In this document: positions 5,804 through 10,044 of the stretch, in pieces | How the letters are laid out: each line of letters begins with the position of its first letter | Numbering within the stretch: position 1 is the first letter of the stretch | Source: Pseudomonadota bacterium | Lineage (GTDB): Bacteria; Pseudomonadota; Alphaproteobacteria; Rhizobiales; Rhizobiaceae | Length of the DNA: 10,044 bases | Direction of reading: 5' to 3' | NCBI GenBank assembly: GCA_023428515.1 | Contig: JAEYXI010000353.1 | Location: 1-10,044 of the forward strand | Made by a program: the position numbers and the translations under genes | Notes under the pieces: generated by a model | Told to the model about the DNA's origin: nothing | The model's database searches: none | The model's input: only the letters and a program-made list of their open reading frames with translations

Positions 5804-7858
5804 CTAAAGATTCATCGTGTAGCGAAGCCCGTCGTAAATCGCCGCGTGGATGTTCCTTGCCGCCACGGCGTCGCCGATCCGGAACATGATGAACGCGCCG
5901 TCCGGCTTCCTGACGGCGAACGGGTCGTCGCCGCCGACCAATGCCTCGTAATCGACCGCGCCGAGATTCTTCGAGAGCGGCTTGAGTGCGAAATAGAGAT
6001 CCTCGAGCGGCGCCGTGCCGTGCTCGACAACGACCTGGTCGACCCGGCGTTCGTCGTGCCAGTCCTTGGCGAAATCGGACGAAAGGGATGCAACCAGCGC
6101 GTTGCCGTCGCGACGCACGGAAGTAAGGCGCGTGTTGATTGTGATGCGCGCATTCTTCTCATGGAATGTCTTCATGTAAGGCACATGGTTCATGCCGCCC
6201 ATTTCGGGCGCGAAGAAGCGCTCCGGCGATATGAGCTCGAGTTGCGAGCCGGCGTTGGCCACGAACTCTGCTGCGCCCATGCCCTGATGGCCGCCATTGT
6301 CGTCGTAGAGCAGCACATGCTCGCCGGGCTTGATCGCCCCCGAAAGGATATCCCAGCTCGAGGTGACGAGGTCGTCACCGGCATCGAGTGGCGGATTCTG
6401 CGGCATGCCGCCGGTCGCGACGATCACGACGTCGGGACCGAGCGCGGTGACGTCGTCCTCTTCTGCCCAGACATCATAGCGGATCTCGACGCCGAGACGC
6501 TCGAGTTCGGCGAGGCGCCAGTCGATTATACCGATCAGCTCCTTGCGGCGCGGATTCTGGACGGCGAGCCGCACCTGACCGCCGGCCTGGCCGGAGGCTT
6601 CGAGCACGGTGACCGAATGGCCGCGCTCGGCAGTGACACGTGCGGCTTCGAGGCCAGCGGGGCCTGCCCCGACGACCACGACCTTCTTCGACGACCCCTC
6701 GCTTCGCCTGATGACGTGCGGCATGGAGCTTTCGCGGCCGGTCGCCGCATTGTGGATGCAGAGCGCCTCGCCGCCCTCATAGATACGGTCGAGGCAGTAG
6801 GTGGCGCCGACGCAGGGGCGGATGCGGTGTTCCTCGCCGCGCATGACCTTGGCGACGATATGAGGATCTGCAATGTGCGGGCGGGTCATGCCGACCATGT
6901 CGAGCTTGCCCTCGGCAATCGCATGCCTGGCGGTGGCGACATCGGCGATGCGCGCCGCGTGGAAGACCGGGAATTTGGTTGCAGCTCGCACGTCGCCGGC
7001 GAAGTCGAGATGAGGCGAGGAGCGCATGCCGGTGATCGGGATGACGCCGGTCAGCGCCGCATCGGTCTCGATCGTGCCGCGGATGATGTTCAGGAAATCG
7101 AATTTGCCTGACGCTGCGAGCCGGCGCGCGATCTCGATACCCTCGGCCTTGCTCAGGCCCTTCTCGGTATCCTCGTCGGCCACCATGCGGATACCGACGA
7201 TGAAGTCCGGCCCCACAGCGGCGCGCACGGCGTCGATGACGCGGAAGGTGAAGCGCAGGCGGTTGTCCAGCGGGCCGTTGAACTCGTCGTCGCGATGGTT
7301 GGTGAGCGGCGACCAGAACCCGTCCATCAGATGGCCGTAGGATTCGAACTCGATGCCGTCGAGGCCGGCCGCCTGGCAGCGCTGCGCCGCGGAGGCGTAG
7401 TCGGCGACGATGCGATCGATGTCCCAGTCTTCCATCGTCTTCGGAAAGGCCCGGTGAGCCGGTTCGCGTACCGGCGACGGCGCCAGCACCGGCAACCAGT
7501 CGGCCTTGTTCCAGTTCGTGCGGCGTCCGAGATGGGTGATCTGGATCATCACCTTGCAGTCGTGCTCGTGGCAGGCATCGGCAAGGTCGCGCAGCCACGG
7601 CACGATCTCGTCGCGGTAGACGTGCAGGTTGCCGAACGCCGCCGGGCTGTCGCGCGACACGATCGCCGAGCCGGCGGTCATGGTTAGTGCAATGCCGCCT
7701 TTCGCCTTCTCGGCGTGGTAGAGCCTGTACCGCTCCTTGGGCATCCCGTCCTCGGAATAGGCGGGCTCGTGGCTCGTCGACATCACGCGGTTCTTGAGCG
7801 TCAGATGCTTGAGCCTGTAAGGCTGGAGCAGCGGATCCCTTGCAAGCGATACGTTCAT
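5804..7858 (-). CDS. FMN/FAD oxidoreductase, DgcA / trimethylamine dehydrogenase type
   Basis: A 684-residue two-part enzyme. Residues 8 to about 340 are an Old Yellow Enzyme TIM barrel that binds FMN ([21 protein letters not shown] at 105-113, [18 protein letters not shown]). Residues 349-367 hold a cysteine cluster, C349, C355 and C367. Residues 391 to the end are an FAD/NAD(P)-type dinucleotide domain with [14 protein letters not shown] (393-406), VIVATGG (478-484) and a C-terminal [14 protein letters not shown]. The architecture is that of trimethylamine dehydrogenase and 2,4-dienoyl-CoA reductase. From memory it most resembles Pseudomonas DgcA (dimethylglycine demethylation, about 686 residues), including the C-V-G-A-x-Y-C motif. 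Oxidative N-demethylation of a tertiary amine such as dimethylglycine or an N-methylproline is therefore likely. The residue matching the Cys30 that anchors FMN in trimethylamine dehydrogenase is Glu, so FMN should be non-covalent. It lies between the MttB-like gene and the solute-binding protein gene. Confidence 0.85.
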   Translation of the reverse strand: MNVSLARDPLLQPYRLKHLTLKNRVMSTSHEPAYSEDGMPKERYRLYHAEKAKGGIALTMTAGSAIVSRDSPAAFGNLHVYRDEIVPWLRDLADACHEHDCKVMIQITHLGRRTNWNKADWLPVLAPSPVREPAHRAFPKTMEDWDIDRIVADYASAAQRCQAAGLDGIEFESYGHLMDGFWSPLTNHRDDEFNGPLDNRLRFTFRVIDAVRAAVGPDFIVGIRMVADEDTEKGLSKAEGIEIARRLAASGKFDFLNIIRGTIETDAALTGVIPITGMRSSPHLDFAGDVRAATKFPVFHAARIADVATARHAIAEGKLDMVGMTRPHIADPHIVAKVMRGEEHRIRPCVGATYCLDRIYEGGEALCIHNAATGRESSMPHVIRRSEGSSKKVVVVGAGPAGLEAARVTAERGHSVTVLEASGQAGGQVRLAVQNPRRKELIGIIDWRLAELERLGVEIRYDVWAEEDDVTALGPDVVIVATGGMPQNPPLDAGDDLVTSSWDILSGAIKPGEHVLLYDDNGGHQGMGAAEFVANAGSQLELISPERFFAPEMGGMNHVPYMKTFHEKNARITINTRLTSVRRDGNALVASLSSDFAKDWHDERRVDQVVVEHGTAPLEDLYFALKPLSKNLGAVDYEALVGGDDPFAVRKPDGAFIMFRIGDAVAARNIHAAIYDGLRYTMNL

Positions 7859-7940
7859 CGACGAACTCGCTCGAAGCGGGCTTCAATCCCAACCAATAAC
7901 CCTGTGCCTTGTGCGCTTGTTGTCACTAGGTTCTTTCGCT

Positions 7941-9500
7941 TCAGTTCACCGTGTCGGGCAGCCGCTCCTCGCGCTGCGCGATGAAGTCGCGCAGACCCTC
8001 GGCTACCCCCTCGTCCAGCTTGGGCTCTTCGTAGTCCTTGAGCATGTTGCGCGCCTTCTCCCGGCCGCGCGTGTCATGGTCCTTGGCGCCTTCTGCGCTC
8101 CACTGCTCGAAGGAGTTGAAGTCCATGAGGGTCGGCATGAAGAACGCCGACTCGAAATGCTCGAGCGTATGTTGCGTACCCAGGAAATGCCCTTGCGGGC
8201 CGACCTCGCGTATCGCCGCCATCGCTTCCTTGAAGTCGTCGAAGGGAACGCCGCCGGCATATCTATACCAGGCGACGAGTTGCTCGCAGTCGGTGGCAAA
8301 TTTGGAGTAGCCGCAGGTCAGGCCGGCCTCCAGCCAGCCCGCCGAGTGCCAGATGTAATTCGCTCCGGCAAGGATCGCGGCGTGCATCAGCATGTTCGCC
8401 TCGTAACCGGCCTGCGCGTCGTTCAGCTTGGAGCCCACGTGGAAGCCTGACGTCCGCCATGGCAGCCGGTATTTGCGCGCCAGCGCACCCATCAGGTACA
8501 TCATCTGCGCGGCTTCGGGCGTGCCGCCCATCGGCGCGCCGGTCTTCATGTCGACGGTGACCATGAACTGGCCGTAGATCTGCGGCGAGCCCGGCCGAAT
8601 GAGCTGCGTGAACGCCAGACCGGCAAGCGCCTCGGCATTGACCTGGGCGACGGCGCCGACCGCCGATGCGGCAGTCGATGCGCCGCAGAGCGCGAAGGGC
8701 GCCAGGATGAGCGGCTGGTTGTGCCGCGCATAGACCTTCATTGCGTCAAGCATGGTGGCGTCCCAGACCAGCGGCGAATTGCAGTTGGTGATGGAGACGA
8801 GGACCGGGTTCTCCTTGACGTATTCGTCGCCGAAGACGATGCCGGCCATCGCCATCGTGTCCTCGGCGCGGTCCTTCGACGTGACGATGCCCATGAACGG
8901 CTTGTCGGAATGCTTCAAAGCCGAGTGAATGATGTGCAGGTGTCGCTTCGGGACGGCGATCTCCATCGGCTCGCAGATGATCGAGCTCGACGAATGCAGC
9001 GCAGGCGCCATATAGGCGAGCTTGTGGAAGTTGTTGAGGTCTTCCAGAGTGCCGTAACGCCTGACACCGTCGAGATCGCGGATGTAGGGCGCGCCGTACA
9101 TCGGGATGAAGATCGAGTTCTTGCCGCCGACCTTGACCGTCTTTTCCGGATTGCGGGCATTGAGCGTGAACTCGGACGGTATCTTCGAGACGAGATCCAT
9201 CAGCAGCGCCCGATCGATGCGGACGCGGGTGTCCTGCACGTCGGCGCCAGCGGCTTTCCACATGACGATCGCTTCGTCGTCGCGGAACTCGCAGCCGACC
9301 TCTTCGAGTATCTTCAGCGATTCATCATGGATCAGTTCCACCGCCTCGTCGGGGACGATCTCGTAGACGGGTATCTTGCGCACCAGCGTCGGAAACGAGG
9401 CGACCGGGGCTCCACGCAAGGCCTTGCGTCCTACGCGGCCGCCGCCACGACGATGAGTAACCCCCGGTTCCGGTGTACCGATAGTATCCGTCATGCTCAT
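7941..9500 (-). CDS. MttB-family methyltransferase, non-pyrrolysine
   Basis: A 519-residue member of the trimethylamine methyltransferase (MttB) family, PF06253. Characterised non-pyrrolysine relatives (MtgB, MtpB, MtcB, MtyB) move a methyl group from glycine betaine, proline betaine, carnitine or gamma-butyrobetaine to a corrinoid protein. Landmarks: IFIPMYGAPYIRDLDGVRRY (130-149), SSSIICEPMEIAVPKRH (171-187), NCNSPLVWD (239-247), PFALCGASTAASAVGAVAQ (268-286) and QAGYEANMLMHAAILAGANY (363-382). The frame has no internal TAG, so it does not encode pyrrolysine. The first 35 residues are basic and low complexity, with no signal peptide, so it should be cytosolic. The ATG at 9500 has AAGGGAG 7 bases upstream and overlaps the stop of the LysR gene (ATGA). 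No corrinoid protein (MtbC/MtgC type) is present here. The substrate is undetermined. Confidence 0.88.
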   Translation of the reverse strand: MSMTDTIGTPEPGVTHRRGGGRVGRKALRGAPVASFPTLVRKIPVYEIVPDEAVELIHDESLKILEEVGCEFRDDEAIVMWKAAGADVQDTRVRIDRALLMDLVSKIPSEFTLNARNPEKTVKVGGKNSIFIPMYGAPYIRDLDGVRRYGTLEDLNNFHKLAYMAPALHSSSSIICEPMEIAVPKRHLHIIHSALKHSDKPFMGIVTSKDRAEDTMAMAGIVFGDEYVKENPVLVSITNCNSPLVWDATMLDAMKVYARHNQPLILAPFALCGASTAASAVGAVAQVNAEALAGLAFTQLIRPGSPQIYGQFMVTVDMKTGAPMGGTPEAAQMMYLMGALARKYRLPWRTSGFHVGSKLNDAQAGYEANMLMHAAILAGANYIWHSAGWLEAGLTCGYSKFATDCEQLVAWYRYAGGVPFDDFKEAMAAIREVGPQGHFLGTQHTLEHFESAFFMPTLMDFNSFEQWSAEGAKDHDTRGREKARNMLKDYEEPKLDEGVAEGLRDFIAQREERLPDTVN

Positions 9501-10044
9501 GTCGGCTCTCCCTTGGCTTTAGGAGAGCGCCTGCGCGCCGGCTGTTCAAGCGAAATAGGAAGCCGGCTCGCTTGAGTTGAACTCAACGATCCCAAGGAGA
9601 GCAACCAGTCCTTCAACTGCACGGCTTGAGGACTGAGCGGCCGACGCGCGCTCCATGTCACGAAGTAGGATTGCGGCGCGGAAATCTCGAGGTCGGTCAC
9701 CTTCACCAGATTGCCTGCTTCGATCAGCGGCTCCACCAGGCTGGCCCAGCCAAGCGCCACTCCCTGTCCGCTCCGCGCCGCCTGCATCGCGATCACATAG
9801 CTGTTGAAGCGTCGCACGTTGATGTGCCGATCCGGGTGGCCTACCTCGCGCAGGAACTCCGACCACGTCGTCCAGGTCCAGTCGATTCCTTCCACCGACA
9901 GCAGTTGCAGTTGTGCCAGATCCTTCACCGACGCTGCCGGATAGGCTTTCGCGAAGGCCGGACTGGCGACGGGGAAGATGCGATCGTCGTAGAGCTTGGC
10001 GGACTGCTCGTCCGGCCAGTCGCCGTCGCCGTAGCGGATCCTGA
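9497..10044 (-). CDS. LysR-family regulator, 3' part (runs off window)
   Basis: The window holds the last 181 residues; the winged-helix DNA-binding domain lies beyond base 10044. The visible part is the effector-binding domain: IRYGDGDWPDEQ, LYDDRIFPVASPAFAKAYP, DLAQLQLLSVEG, NSYVIAMQAARSGQGVALGW, then LVKVTDLEISAPQSYFVTW. These are typical of LysR regulators of the GcvA-like branch. A basic C-terminal tail of about 30 residues (ending RRRSPKAKGEPT) extends past the domain. The stop codon (9499-9497) overlaps the ATG of the MttB-like gene by 4 bases (ATGA), so the two are co-transcribed and probably translationally coupled. It is inferred to control the demethylation operon in response to its substrate. 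Confidence 0.87.
   Translation of the reverse strand, partial: RIRYGDGDWPDEQSAKLYDDRIFPVASPAFAKAYPAASVKDLAQLQLLSVEGIDWTWTTWSEFLREVGHPDRHINVRRFNSYVIAMQAARSGQGVALGWASLVEPLIEAGNLVKVTDLEISAPQSYFVTWSARRPLSPQAVQLKDWLLSLGSLSSTQASRLPISLEQPARRRSPKAKGEPT

Noticed and set aside
5804..5806. Amber stop of the oxidoreductase as a possible pyrrolysine or read-through codon, suggested by the MttB neighbour
   Set aside because: The frame after TAG meets a TGA within about eight codons, and the protein is already complete compared with DgcA-like enzymes.
5795..7111. Long + strand open frame (438 codons) opposite the oxidoreductase gene
   Set aside because: It is a mirror of GC codon bias; the - strand reading contains FMN and FAD motifs across the same bases.
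7873..7884. GAAGC-GG-GCTTC palindrome in the 82-base gap between the MttB-like and oxidoreductase genes
   Set aside because: The stem is short with a two-base loop and no T tract, so it is not a convincing terminator or operator.

Overview
The window is GC-rich, densely coded DNA that most resembles an alphaproteobacterium, probably of the Rhizobiales. This is an inference: CsgH-type proteins are known from Alphaproteobacteria, and the MttB-like, DgcA-like and DUF993 proteins are familiar in rhizobial accessory regions. No RNA genes, insertion sequences, CRISPR arrays or other mobile elements were seen, and no gene-free stretch exceeds 300 bases.

Left block (about 1-1867): a small curli (functional amyloid) locus. 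On the + strand, csgH (amyloid inhibitor/chaperone) is followed by a secreted curlin with eight consecutive 11-residue half-repeats, then a strikingly short CsgF. That CsgF keeps the N-terminal region that in E. coli CsgF sits in the CsgG pore, and replaces the usual C-terminal domain with a Pro-Asp tail. Facing them on the - strand is a second, smaller curlin whose six 11-residue half-repeats run exactly to its C-terminus, a candidate nucleator. A GC-rich hairpin separates the convergent units, and another hairpin followed by T5 lies between csgH and the first curlin. The secretion pore CsgG, CsgE and a CsgD-type regulator are not in the window.

Middle block (2137-4024, - strand): a DUF993 protein of the dihydrodipicolinate-synthase/aldolase superfamily and a TetR-family regulator that starts one base after its stop codon. 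In front of the pair is a sigma70-like promoter whose predicted start point falls inside a perfect TAACT-N4-AGTTA inverted repeat, a good candidate for the TetR operator.

Right block (4134-10044, - strand): in order of transcription, the 3' part of a LysR-type regulator, a non-pyrrolysine MttB-family methyltransferase (overlapping the regulator by ATGA), a two-part FMN/FAD oxidoreductase of the trimethylamine dehydrogenase/DgcA type, and a Tat-exported family-5 ABC solute-binding protein. Together they suggest uptake and stepwise N-demethylation of a methylated amine or betaine under LysR control. The substrate cannot be read from sequence, and the corrinoid protein that normally partners MttB enzymes and the transporter permeases are not seen. 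A stem-loop follows the solute-binding protein gene and probably ends this operon.
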